Assembly (NCBI RefSeq): GCF_014649795.1
Contig: NZ_BMTS01000012.1
Coordinates: forward strand, 1 to 64,000
Length of the DNA stretch: 64,000 bases
DNA from: Streptomyces melanogenes
Lineage (GTDB): Bacteria > Actinomycetota > Actinomycetes > Streptomycetales > Streptomycetaceae
Direction: 5' to 3'
The translations under genes were made by a program, and so were the position numbers. Below the pieces are notes generated by a model. The model did no database searches. It was not told where the DNA came from and was given only the letters and a program-made list of their open reading frames with translations. Of the stretch, positions 7,955-15,805 are shown one piece after another (positions within the stretch are counted from its first letter, which is position 1; each line of letters begins with the position of its first letter).

Positions 7955-8842
7955 CTACGACACGATGTCCTTCTTCTCGAAGCCCCGGAACGCCAGCGCC
8001 ATCAGCACCAGCGCGTACCCCACCGACACCCCCGCGCCCTGCGCCATGCCGCTCCACTCCAGATGCGGCTGGAGCGCGTCCGCCCAAGCGAACTGCCAGT
8101 GCGCGGGGAGGGCGTCGCGCCAGTCGCCCAGGGCCGTGATCGCGTCCAGGACGTTGCCCACGATCGTCAGGCCGACAGCGCCGCCGACCGCGCCCAGGGG
8201 TGCGTCCGTCTTGGTGGACAGCCAGAACGCGAGCCCGGCGGTGACCAGTTGGGAGACGAAGACGAACGCCACGGCGATGGCCAGGCGCGGTACCGCCTCC
8301 CCGGCCCCCAGCGAGCCGCCGGTCGGGATCTCCAGCGGGCCCCAGCCGTACGCCGCCGTGCCCACCGCGAGCGCCACCAGCGGCAGCAGCACGATCGCCG
8401 CCGCGCTCAGACCCAGCGCCACCGCCAGCTTGCTCCACAGCAGCCGGGCCCGGGGCACGGGCGCGGCCAGCAGATAGCGCAGCGACGACCAGCTGGCCTC
8501 CGAGGCGACGGTGTCGCCGCAGAACAGGGCGACGGGCACCACCAGCAGGAAGCCCGCCGAGACGAACAGCGCGGTCGCCGCGAAGTTCGCCCCGGACGCG
8601 GTCGCCGTGTCGATCAGGGTGATCCGGCCGTCCCGCCCGGACGGCGTGCCGCCGATGGCGAACGCCGTGACCAGGATGAACGGCAGCGCGGCGAGGATGC
8701 CGCCCATCACCAGGGTGCGGCGCCGCCGCAGCTGGCGCGCCGCCTCCACCCGCAGGGGCAGGGTGCGGCGCGGCCGGTAGCCGGGGGCGGTCGCCCGCAG
8801 GTCCGGCGCGGGCTCGGCCCCGGTGTGCGTCGGCGCACTCAT
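7955..8842 (-). CDS. ABC-2 type transporter permease
   Basis: A 295-residue membrane protein of the ABC-2 permease type. After a basic cytoplasmic N-terminus (AARQLRRRRTL) come about six hydrophobic segments, for example GILAALPFILVTAFAIGG, FVSAGFLLVVPVALFCG, AAAIVLLPLVALAVGTAAYG and VAFVFVSQLVTAGLAFWL. It contains the characteristic SEASWSSLRYLLAAPVPRARLL segment that contacts the ATPase. Its ATG overlaps the stop of the upstream hydrolase-ATPase fusion gene (ATGA), so the two encode one transporter. The substrate is not evident; such two-gene exporters often handle antibiotics or lipids. Confidence 0.88.
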   Translation of the reverse strand: MSAPTHTGAEPAPDLRATAPGYRPRRTLPLRVEAARQLRRRRTLVMGGILAALPFILVTAFAIGGTPSGRDGRITLIDTATASGANFAATALFVSAGFLLVVPVALFCGDTVASEASWSSLRYLLAAPVPRARLLWSKLAVALGLSAAAIVLLPLVALAVGTAAYGWGPLEIPTGGSLGAGEAVPRLAIAVAFVFVSQLVTAGLAFWLSTKTDAPLGAVGGAVGLTIVGNVLDAITALGDWRDALPAHWQFAWADALQPHLEWSGMAQGAGVSVGYALVLMALAFRGFEKKDIVS

Positions 8843-11460
8843 GCCGATCCTCCGATCAGGGTCAGGAACGCGTCCTCCAGGCGGCGGTGCGGGCCGACGC
8901 CCGTCAACGGCACGTCGAGGCGGACCAGTTCGGTGATCAGCTCCGTGGCCGTGGCGCCCTCCAGGCGCACCAGCATGCCCTCGTCGGTGCGGGTCGCCGC
9001 GCCGATGCCGGGCAGCGCGGCCACCTTGTCGGCGAGCACCTCGGTGACCGGTCCCTCGACGGTCACCAGGAGCGTGTCGCTCTCGCCGGTGATCTCGGCG
9101 ACCGGGCCCGCCTGGATCAGCCGGCCCCGGTCCATGACCACCAGGTGCGTGCAGGACTGCTCCACCTCGGAGAGGAGGTGGCTGGAGACGATGACCGTGC
9201 GCCCGCCCTGGGCGTAGCGGATCATCACGTCCCGCATCTCGCGGATCTGCGGCGGGTCCAGGCCATTGGTCGGCTCGTCGAGGATCAGCAGGTCCGGCAG
9301 GCCCAGCATGGCCTGCGCGATGGCCAGGCGCTGGCGCATGCCCTGCGAGTACGTCCGCACCGCGCGCGCGAGCGCGTCGCCCAGGCCCGCGATCTCCAAG
9401 GCCTCGTCCATGTGGGAGTCCTCGGCGGGGCGGCCGGTGGCCTGCCAGTACAGCTCCAGGTTGGCGCGGCCCGACAGGTGCGGCAGGAAGCCCGCGCCCT
9501 CGACGAAGGCGCCGACCCGGGACAGGACGGGCGCGCCCGGCCGGATGGCGTGGCCGAAGACGCGGATCTCGCCGCTGTCGGGGCGGATCAGGCCCATCAG
9601 CATGCGCAGGGTGGTGGTCTTGCCCGCCCCGTTGGGCCCGAGCAGGCCGAGCACCTGGCCCTTCTCGACCCGGAAGGAGAGGTCGCGGACCGCGTACCGG
9701 TCGGTCGACTTGGCGTACTTCTTGGTCAGGTCGGTGATCTGGAGCGGGACTTCGGCCAGCTCCGGGTCGGGGGCGGGGGCCGTGGTGCGGCGGGTGACCA
9801 GCAGGCCCAGCGCGATCACCGCTCCCGCCAGCGGCATCCCCCAGGCCCACCAGGGCACCCCGGCGGGCTCGGTCTTCACGCCGGGCGCGGTCGGCACCGC
9901 GAGCGAGCCGTCCACCAGCGAGACCTTGTACGTGCCGGGCTCGGCCGGGGAGGCGTAGCCGAGGTCGGTCGCGGCGACCACCAGGCGCAGCCGGTGGCCC
10001 GCCTCCACGTTGTGGTCGACGGCGGGCAGGGTGACCTCGACCTCCTTGCCCTCCTTGGCGCCGTCCACCCGGACGGGCGCGACCAGTTGGGCGGGGAGGA
10101 CCTGCTGCTTGCCGTCGGGGCCGACGTCGTACACCTTGCCGAAGAGCACCGCGCCGTCGCCGCTGGAGGTGACCTTCAGCCGGACCTTGGGCGAGCCGGT
10201 GATGCGCAGGCCGGGCTTCAGCGGCGCGGAGTCGAAGCGCGCGTACTGCCCGGGGAAGTCGATGGACAGGCCGCCCACGCCGAGCGAGGACAGGCCCGCG
10301 AGGCCGCCGCCGACGCCGGGCACGGCGGAGATGGCGGGCGGGGCGGCGCCCGCCGGGTTCTCGAAGGTCTGCTCGCGGCCGGTGAGCCCGATCGCGCGCG
10401 TGCCGTCCGCCAGGCCCGGGTAGCTGCCGCTGGTGGCGCCGCGCAGTTGGGCGGCGCCGTCGGTGGAGCTGATGCCGCCGGTCCTGGTGACGCGGAAGGC
10501 GGGTCCGGTGGAGGCGCCCTCGTCGCCCTTCAGGTAGTGGTCGAACCAGGAGGCGATCCGGGCGTTGATCCGCCCCGACTCGCGGTCGCCGCCGTCGTGG
10601 CCTCCGGTGATCCAGTCGACCGCGACCGGGGCGCCGTTGGCGCGGATCCGCCGGGCCATGGCGTCGGCCTGGCCGAGCGGGAAGAGGGAGTCGCTCTGGC
10701 CCTGGACGATCAGCGCGGGCACCTTGATGCGGTCGCCCACGGCGGACGGGGAGCGGGCCGCGAGCAGGTCGCGCGCCTCGGCGTCCGGCTTCCCACTGAC
10801 CGCGACCCTCTCGTACATGTCGCAGAGCTGCTTCTCGAAGGTCCTGCAGCCGCCGCCGGTGGAGAAGAAGATCCCGGCCCAGAGCTTCTTGAACACCCCG
10901 TCGGGGAAGAGCGCGTCCGCCAGGTTCCAGTAGGTGATCTGCGGCGCGATCGCGTCGATCCGCTTGTCGTACCCGGCGGCCAGGAGCGAGATCGCGCCCC
11001 CGTACGACGCGCCGGTGACGCCCACGCGCGGGTCGCCCGCCGCGTCGAGCTTCACCTCGGGGCGCTTGGCCAGCCAGTCGACGAGCCGCGAGACGTCCTT
11101 CACCTCGAACGCCGGGTCGTTGAGGCCGATCTCGCCCGTGGAGTCGCCGAAGCCGCGCGCCGACCAGGTCAGCACCGCGAAGCCCTCGCGCGCGAGGCTC
11201 CGCGCCTGGCCGCGGACGTCGTCCTTGCTGCCGCCGAAGCCGTGGCCGAGGAGGACGGCGGGGCGCTTCTTCTTCGCGTCGCCCGCCGTGAAGTACGACG
11301 TGTCGATCTTCGCCCCGGGCATCTCCATCACCCGGTCCTCCTGGTGCACCGCGGGCGTGCCGCCGGCGCCGGAGGCCGTCCAGATGCCGGCGCCGGCGAG
11401 CACCGCGAGGGCGGCGGCCACCGCGGCCGCCGCCCTCCCACGAGGTCTGCGCAGTCTCAT
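8839..11460 (-). CDS. Fusion: secreted S15/CocE-type hydrolase plus ABC transporter ATPase
   Basis: An 873-residue two-domain protein. Order: signal/TM segment (about 8-30); alpha/beta hydrolase of the X-Pro dipeptidyl-peptidase/acyl-esterase type with LLGHGFGGSKDD, nucleophile elbow GASYGG (about 149-154), acid in GQSDSLFP (about 255) and His in GGHDGGD (about 286); a beta-rich PepX-C-like domain; a second TM helix (about 533-557); and an ABC ATPase with Walker A GPNGAGKTT (about 607), signature YSQGMRQR and Walker B LLILDEPTNGLDP. Predicted topology puts the hydrolase outside and the ATPase inside. ATG 11460 is preceded by GGTGGAG; upstream in-frame codons lack a ribosome site. It is coupled to the permease, so an exporter carries its own extracellular hydrolase. 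Confidence 0.88.
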   Translation of the reverse strand: MRLRRPRGRAAAAVAAALAVLAGAGIWTASGAGGTPAVHQEDRVMEMPGAKIDTSYFTAGDAKKKRPAVLLGHGFGGSKDDVRGQARSLAREGFAVLTWSARGFGDSTGEIGLNDPAFEVKDVSRLVDWLAKRPEVKLDAAGDPRVGVTGASYGGAISLLAAGYDKRIDAIAPQITYWNLADALFPDGVFKKLWAGIFFSTGGGCRTFEKQLCDMYERVAVSGKPDAEARDLLAARSPSAVGDRIKVPALIVQGQSDSLFPLGQADAMARRIRANGAPVAVDWITGGHDGGDRESGRINARIASWFDHYLKGDEGASTGPAFRVTRTGGISSTDGAAQLRGATSGSYPGLADGTRAIGLTGREQTFENPAGAAPPAISAVPGVGGGLAGLSSLGVGGLSIDFPGQYARFDSAPLKPGLRITGSPKVRLKVTSSGDGAVLFGKVYDVGPDGKQQVLPAQLVAPVRVDGAKEGKEVEVTLPAVDHNVEAGHRLRLVVAATDLGYASPAEPGTYKVSLVDGSLAVPTAPGVKTEPAGVPWWAWGMPLAGAVIALGLLVTRRTTAPAPDPELAEVPLQITDLTKKYAKSTDRYAVRDLSFRVEKGQVLGLLGPNGAGKTTTLRMLMGLIRPDSGEIRVFGHAIRPGAPVLSRVGAFVEGAGFLPHLSGRANLELYWQATGRPAEDSHMDEALEIAGLGDALARAVRTYSQGMRQRLAIAQAMLGLPDLLILDEPTNGLDPPQIREMRDVMIRYAQGGRTVIVSSHLLSEVEQSCTHLVVMDRGRLIQAGPVAEITGESDTLLVTVEGPVTEVLADKVAALPGIGAATRTDEGMLVRLEGATATELITELVRLDVPLTGVGPHRRLEDAFLTLIGGSA

Positions 11461-11572
11461 GGCTCCACCGTAAGCGCCGGGTCCGACAACCGAGCCTGCC
11501 GCCAGGTGGAGGTCGCGGGTGTACTCGCGGCGTACGGCACGCCCGCGCCGTACCGCACCGGGAGTACGCCCG

Positions 11573-12367
11573 TCAGCCGAAGGAGGCCCGCTGGAGCCAG
11601 AAGTCCAGGAGCTCGGCGTCGCCCAGGACCTCGACCCGGGGGCTGTCGGCGGGCAGTCGGCGGTAGAAGACGCCCAGGACGTCGGTGAGCGGGCCACGCA
11701 GCGCCACCGTGGCCTTCTCGTGGCCGCGCCGCCAGCTCACCCCGTCCTCGCCGAGCTCGATCAGCCACTCGGCGCCGGGCGCGTCGGTGGCGTGCAGATG
11801 GATGCTGCGGCCGGGGCCGCGCAGTTCGGCGGCGGCCGGGGCCAGCTTGGCGGCCTGGACGTAGGTGACGATGTCCAGCCACTCGTCGATGGTGTCGGCG
11901 GCCAGCTCCGGCGCGAGCCGGTACTCGGCGCCCACGGTGAGGGCCGCGTCCACACGGTGGACCACCGTCTCGTGGGTCATCCGGCGCGCCCAGAACCCGG
12001 CGGTCGCCTCGCCCGCCCAGGTCCAGGCGGCCTGGTCGGGCCCGGCGTCGCGCAGGGCGTCGGCGCAGAGCGCGGCGCCCTGCGCGAGCCATTCGTCCAG
12101 CGCCTCCGGTTCGTCCTTCTCGGGGCCGGAGGAGTCGAGCACGCGCTCCTGGGGGACGACGGCGGTGGCCTTCGTACGGATGATCTCGGCGACCCAGCGG
12201 TGGGCGCCGCCGACATGCACGGCGAGCTGCCGCAGTGTCCAGTCGGGGCAGGTCGGCACGGTGGCGGAGAGGTCCGCACCGGTCAGGTGCGCCCTCAACT
12301 CGTCGGTCTGTCGCAGGATTTCGCAGCAGTAGAAGTCGTGGTCGAGAGGCGTGTGCGCGGCTGTCAT
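11573..12367 (-). CDS. Maleylpyruvate isomerase family mycothiol-dependent enzyme (DinB-like)
   Basis: A 264-residue protein with the actinobacterial mycothiol-dependent maleylpyruvate isomerase/DinB fold. The N-terminal helix carries LRAHLTGADLSATVPTCPDW, then TLRQLAVHVGGAHRW with its metal-ligand His, then the E/H-containing RRMTHETVVHRVDA helix (His ligands in THETVVHR). The C-terminal half is the SCP2-like WRRGHEKATVALRGPLTDVL domain typical of these proteins. Start ATG 12367. It stands alone between the ABC genes and the APC permease. Family members use mycothiol as cofactor for isomerisation or thiol transfer; the true substrate of this one is unknown. Confidence 0.82.
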   Translation of the reverse strand: MTAAHTPLDHDFYCCEILRQTDELRAHLTGADLSATVPTCPDWTLRQLAVHVGGAHRWVAEIIRTKATAVVPQERVLDSSGPEKDEPEALDEWLAQGAALCADALRDAGPDQAAWTWAGEATAGFWARRMTHETVVHRVDAALTVGAEYRLAPELAADTIDEWLDIVTYVQAAKLAPAAAELRGPGRSIHLHATDAPGAEWLIELGEDGVSWRRGHEKATVALRGPLTDVLGVFYRRLPADSPRVEVLGDAELLDFWLQRASFG

Positions 12368-12450
12368 ACCCCAAACCCTAGGCGGGGCCCGCCCGTTGCG
12401 TCCCGCGGAAGTACCGCCGGATCCGGACAGACCCCGCCATGGGCCGGGCG

Positions 12451-13848
12451 TCAGTTCTGCTCGTCCTCGGGGATGCTCACCAGCCACCGCGTCTCGCGGC
12501 GCGGGCGCAGGTAGAAGGCCCAGTAGAGGGTGGCGACGGCGGTGATGCCGCCGGTCCACAGCAGGTACTGGGTCTCCTGCTGGGTGAGGATGTACGCGAG
12601 GACGGCGATCAGGACCACCGGCACCGCGGGCCACAGCGGCATCCGCCAGGCGGCGGTCTCGCGGTGCGAGCCGCGGCGGCTGAGCAGCGCGGCGACCGCG
12701 ACCAGCAGGTACATCCCGGTGACCGAGACGCCGGTGACGCCGTACAGGGTGTCGAGGTTGACGAAGCAGAGGGCCGCGCCGGGGACGCCGACCAGGAGGG
12801 TGGCGACCCACGGGGAGCCGAATCGGCCCAGTCGGGACAGCCCGCGGTTGACCGGCTCGGGCCAGGCCTTGTCGCGGGCGGAGGCGAACAGGACGCGGGA
12901 GTTCTGGATGACCATCACGATGCCCGCGTTGACGATGGCGAGGGCCACGCAGAGGCTGACGAAGGTGCCGACGGCCGAGTTGGACCAGGCGGTGACCATG
13001 CCGCTGATGTCGCCGGAGGTGAGCGCCGAGAGGTCGGAGGCGCCCAGGGTGATGGCGATGACGGGGACGAGGATGACGGCGGTCGAGATGGCGAGGGTGG
13101 CGAGCACGGTCCGGGCCACGTTGCGGCGCGGGTGCTCCAGCTCCTCGGAGAGGTAGACGGCGGTCGAGAAGCCCTGGGTGATGAAGAGGGCGATGGCGAG
13201 CCCGGAGACGACCATCATCGCGGTGACCGTGGAGTGCGTACCGCCGTCCCCGGCGACCGTGCCGTGGACGAGCGAGGAGGCGCCGCGGTGGCTGTGGGAG
13301 AAGCCGAGGACGGCGACGACGGCCGCGGCGACGACTTCGAGCACCAGGAAGATGCCGGTGATCCAGGCGTTGGCCCGCAGGTCGAGCAGTCCGGCGAGGG
13401 TGGCGAGCAGCATCACGCCGCCGCCGGCGACCGGGGCCGGGATGTGGACGAGCGGGGCAAGGTAGTCGGCGGTGCCCATGGCGATGACCGGAGGGACGAT
13501 CATCACCACGAGCAGCGAGAGGACGAACACCAGCCAGCCCGCGAGCCGTCCGGCTAGCGTCGAGACCATCGCGTACTCGCCGCCCGCGCTGGGGATGAGG
13601 GTGCCCAGCTCCGAGTAGCAGAACGCGACGCCGATACAGAGCAGCGAGCCGATGGCGATGGTCAGCGCGGTGTACGTGCCGAGGCTGGAGAAGAGGTCGG
13701 GCACGACCACGAAGAGGGTCGACGCGGGCGTCACGCAGGAGAGCGTGAGCAGGGTCCCGCCCACGACGCCGATGGAACGCTTGAGCTTCTTGGGGGCCTC
13801 GCCCGTGGCCGGGGAGAGTACGTGGGGCGGGCTGAGCGTTTCGGTCAT
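12451..13848 (-). CDS. APC-superfamily amino acid permease
   Basis: A 465-residue polytopic permease with about 12 hydrophobic segments. KRSIGVVGGTLLTLSCVTPAS opens TM1 as in APC transporters (unwound G-rich helix), FCYSELGTLIPSAGGEYAMV is the family's conserved TM2-TM3 sequence, and the loop FSTAVYLSEELEHPRRNVART matches the TM6-TM7 consensus. A basic YLRPRRETRW tail ends in an acidic SIPEDEQN. It is monocistronic: 83 bases separate it from the downstream isomerase-family gene, and a 440-base gap with the mmsA terminator lies upstream. The substrate is probably an amino acid or polyamine; it cannot be fixed from sequence alone. Confidence 0.87.
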   Translation of the reverse strand: MTETLSPPHVLSPATGEAPKKLKRSIGVVGGTLLTLSCVTPASTLFVVVPDLFSSLGTYTALTIAIGSLLCIGVAFCYSELGTLIPSAGGEYAMVSTLAGRLAGWLVFVLSLLVVMIVPPVIAMGTADYLAPLVHIPAPVAGGGVMLLATLAGLLDLRANAWITGIFLVLEVVAAAVVAVLGFSHSHRGASSLVHGTVAGDGGTHSTVTAMMVVSGLAIALFITQGFSTAVYLSEELEHPRRNVARTVLATLAISTAVILVPVIAITLGASDLSALTSGDISGMVTAWSNSAVGTFVSLCVALAIVNAGIVMVIQNSRVLFASARDKAWPEPVNRGLSRLGRFGSPWVATLLVGVPGAALCFVNLDTLYGVTGVSVTGMYLLVAVAALLSRRGSHRETAAWRMPLWPAVPVVLIAVLAYILTQQETQYLLWTGGITAVATLYWAFYLRPRRETRWLVSIPEDEQN

Positions 13849-14232
13849 CGAGGGTGCGTCCGATCGCGGGTTCGTGGGTGCTGAGCGGGGAGCGCTATCG
13901 ACCTCCGGGTGGTGCTCGCGGGGCCCGTCCGGCCCCGGTGGTGAGTGGTGGGTCGCTCCCGGGCCGCCATTTCAATCTCCACGCGATCCGCAGGTCAATA
14001 GCTGTTCACCTACGGAATTCGTCGCTCCGACACCCTTACGACACTGATACGGCGTTAAGAGCGCAATAAAAGAGCGTGTTCCGACGGTACGGGAACCGCA
14101 GCCTCCGCGCCGAAAAAGTTTGCCGAATTCCGAATACCGGAACGCTTTGGCACCCCGTGCCAGGCCTTCCGGTTACCCCCGGTCACCGCCGCGCGCCAGC
14201 CGGTGCGCGGCCGGGGCCGCCCCACAAAACGC
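13849..14232. other. Non-coding gap with AT-richer region and palindrome, upstream of the APC permease
   Basis: No convincing gene. The stretch 13970-14150 is unusually AT-rich for this genome. On the minus strand TTGACC (complement of 13993-13998) could be a -35 box for the permease. TTCCG-AATAC-CGGAA (14128-14142) is a perfect 5-base inverted repeat that could be an operator. Both are weak, unaided calls. Confidence 0.3.
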
Positions 14233-14275
14233 GGACGGCCGCGGAACCCCTTCTCCAGGGGTTCCGCGGCCGTCC
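14233..14275 (-). terminator. Strong hairpin terminator of the inositol operon
   Basis: A perfect 18-bp stem: GGACGGCCGCGGAACCCC (14233-14250) and its complement (14258-14275), with a 7-base loop. It starts 15 bases past the mmsA stop and would end the five-gene minus-strand inositol operon. Confidence 0.9.
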
Positions 14276-14289
14276 TTCGGGCCCGTACG

Positions 14290-15792
14290 TCAGTGGTTGC
14301 GCGGGAAGCCCAGGTCGACGCCCGTGGGGCCCTCGGAGGGGTCCGGCCAGCGGGTGGTGACGACCTTGCCGCGGGTGTAGAAGTGCGTGCCGTCGTTGCC
14401 GTAGATGTGGTGGTCGCCGAAGAGCGAGTCCTTCCAGCCGCCGAAGGAGTGGTAGCCCACCGGGACCGGGATCGGCACGTTCACGCCGACCATGCCGGCC
14501 TCGACCTCCAGCTGGAAGCGGCGGGCCGCGCCGCCGTCGCGGGTGAAGATCGCGGTGCCGTTGCCGAACGGCGAGGCGTTGATGAGCGCCAGGCCCTCGT
14601 CGTACGACTCCACGCGCAGCACGCACAGCACCGGGCCGAAGATCTCGTCCCGGTACGCGTCGGCCGACGTGGGCACCTTGTCGAGCAGCGAGAGGCCGAT
14701 CCAGTGGCCGTTCTCGTAGCCCTCCACGGTGTAGCCGGTGCCGTCCAGGACGACCTCGGAGCCCTGCGCGGCCGCGCCCGTCACGTACGAGGCGACCTTG
14801 TCGCGGTGGGCGGCCGTGATCAGCGGGCCCATCTCGGAGGCCGGGTCGTCGCCGGGGCCGATCTTGATCTTCTCGGCGCGCTCGCGGATCTTCGCCACCA
14901 GCTCGTCGCCGATGGCGCCCACCGCGACGACCGCCGAGATGGCCATGCAGCGCTCGCCCGCCGAGCCGTACGCGGCCGAGACGGCGGCGTCGGCGGCCGC
15001 GTCCAGGTCGGCGTCCGGCAGCACCAGCATGTGGTTCTTGGCGCCGCCCAGCGCCTGGACGCGCTTGCCGTTGGCGGAGGCGGTGGTGTGGATGTACCGG
15101 GCGATCGGGGTGGAGCCGACGAAGGAGACGGCGGCCACGTCCGGGTGCTCCAGGAGGCGGTCGACGGCCACCTTGTCGCCGTGCACGACGTTGAAGACGC
15201 CGTCGGGAAGACCGGCCTCGCTCAGCAGCTGCGCGATCTTCATCGAGGCCGACGGGTCCTTCTCCGACGGCTTGAGGACGAAGGTGTTGCCGCAGGCGAT
15301 GGCGAGCGGGAACATCCACATCGGCACCATCGCCGGGAAGTTGAACGGCGTGATGCCCGCGACCACGCCGAGCGGCTGGCGCAGCGAGGCGACGTCCACG
15401 CGGCTGGCGACCTGCGTCGACAGCTCGCCCTTGAGCTGGACGTTGATGCCGCACGCCAGGTCCACGATCTCCAGGCCGCGCGCGACCTCGCCGAGCGCGT
15501 CCGAGTGCACCTTGCCGTGCTCGGCGGTGATCAGCTCCGCGATCGCGTCGCGGTTGGCGTCGAGCAGCGCGCGGAACTTGAACAGCACCGTCGTCCGTTG
15601 AGCCAGCGAGGACTGGCCCCAGGTGGCGTAGGCCTCACGGGCCGCGGCGACCGCCGCGTCCACCTCCTCCACATTGGCGAAGGCGACCTGCGTGGTCACG
15701 GCTCCCGTGGCGGGATCGGTGACCGGGCCGTACGTACCGGACGCGCCCTCGACGGTCTTGCCACCGATCCAGTGGTTGACGGTCTTCGTCAT
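14290..15792 (-). CDS. mmsA: Methylmalonate-semialdehyde dehydrogenase (CoA-acylating)
   Basis: A 500-residue aldehyde dehydrogenase of the MmsA/IolA family. It converts malonate semialdehyde (inositol breakdown) or methylmalonate semialdehyde (valine breakdown) to acetyl- or propionyl-CoA with NAD+ and CoA. Evidence: VNHWIGGKTVEG start, PFNFPAMVPMWMFPLAIACGNTFVLKPSE typical of MmsA, FVGSTPIARYIHTTA, and catalytic Cys in GSAGERCMAIS (about residue 284). Start ATG 15792 has GAAGGAG upstream, inside the end of iolD. It is the last gene of the operon, where it would finish inositol catabolism, so iolA is the functional equivalent name. Confidence 0.92.
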   Translation of the reverse strand: MTKTVNHWIGGKTVEGASGTYGPVTDPATGAVTTQVAFANVEEVDAAVAAAREAYATWGQSSLAQRTTVLFKFRALLDANRDAIAELITAEHGKVHSDALGEVARGLEIVDLACGINVQLKGELSTQVASRVDVASLRQPLGVVAGITPFNFPAMVPMWMFPLAIACGNTFVLKPSEKDPSASMKIAQLLSEAGLPDGVFNVVHGDKVAVDRLLEHPDVAAVSFVGSTPIARYIHTTASANGKRVQALGGAKNHMLVLPDADLDAAADAAVSAAYGSAGERCMAISAVVAVGAIGDELVAKIRERAEKIKIGPGDDPASEMGPLITAAHRDKVASYVTGAAAQGSEVVLDGTGYTVEGYENGHWIGLSLLDKVPTSADAYRDEIFGPVLCVLRVESYDEGLALINASPFGNGTAIFTRDGGAARRFQLEVEAGMVGVNVPIPVPVGYHSFGGWKDSLFGDHHIYGNDGTHFYTRGKVVTTRWPDPSEGPTGVDLGFPRNH

Positions 15793-15805
15793 GCGAATAG
15801 CTCCT

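Noticed and set aside
11461-11697. Upstream extension of the hydrolase-ABC fusion to 11697
   Set aside because: The extra residues look non-coding and overlap the isomerase-family gene; the ribosome site and signal peptide fit ATG 11460.
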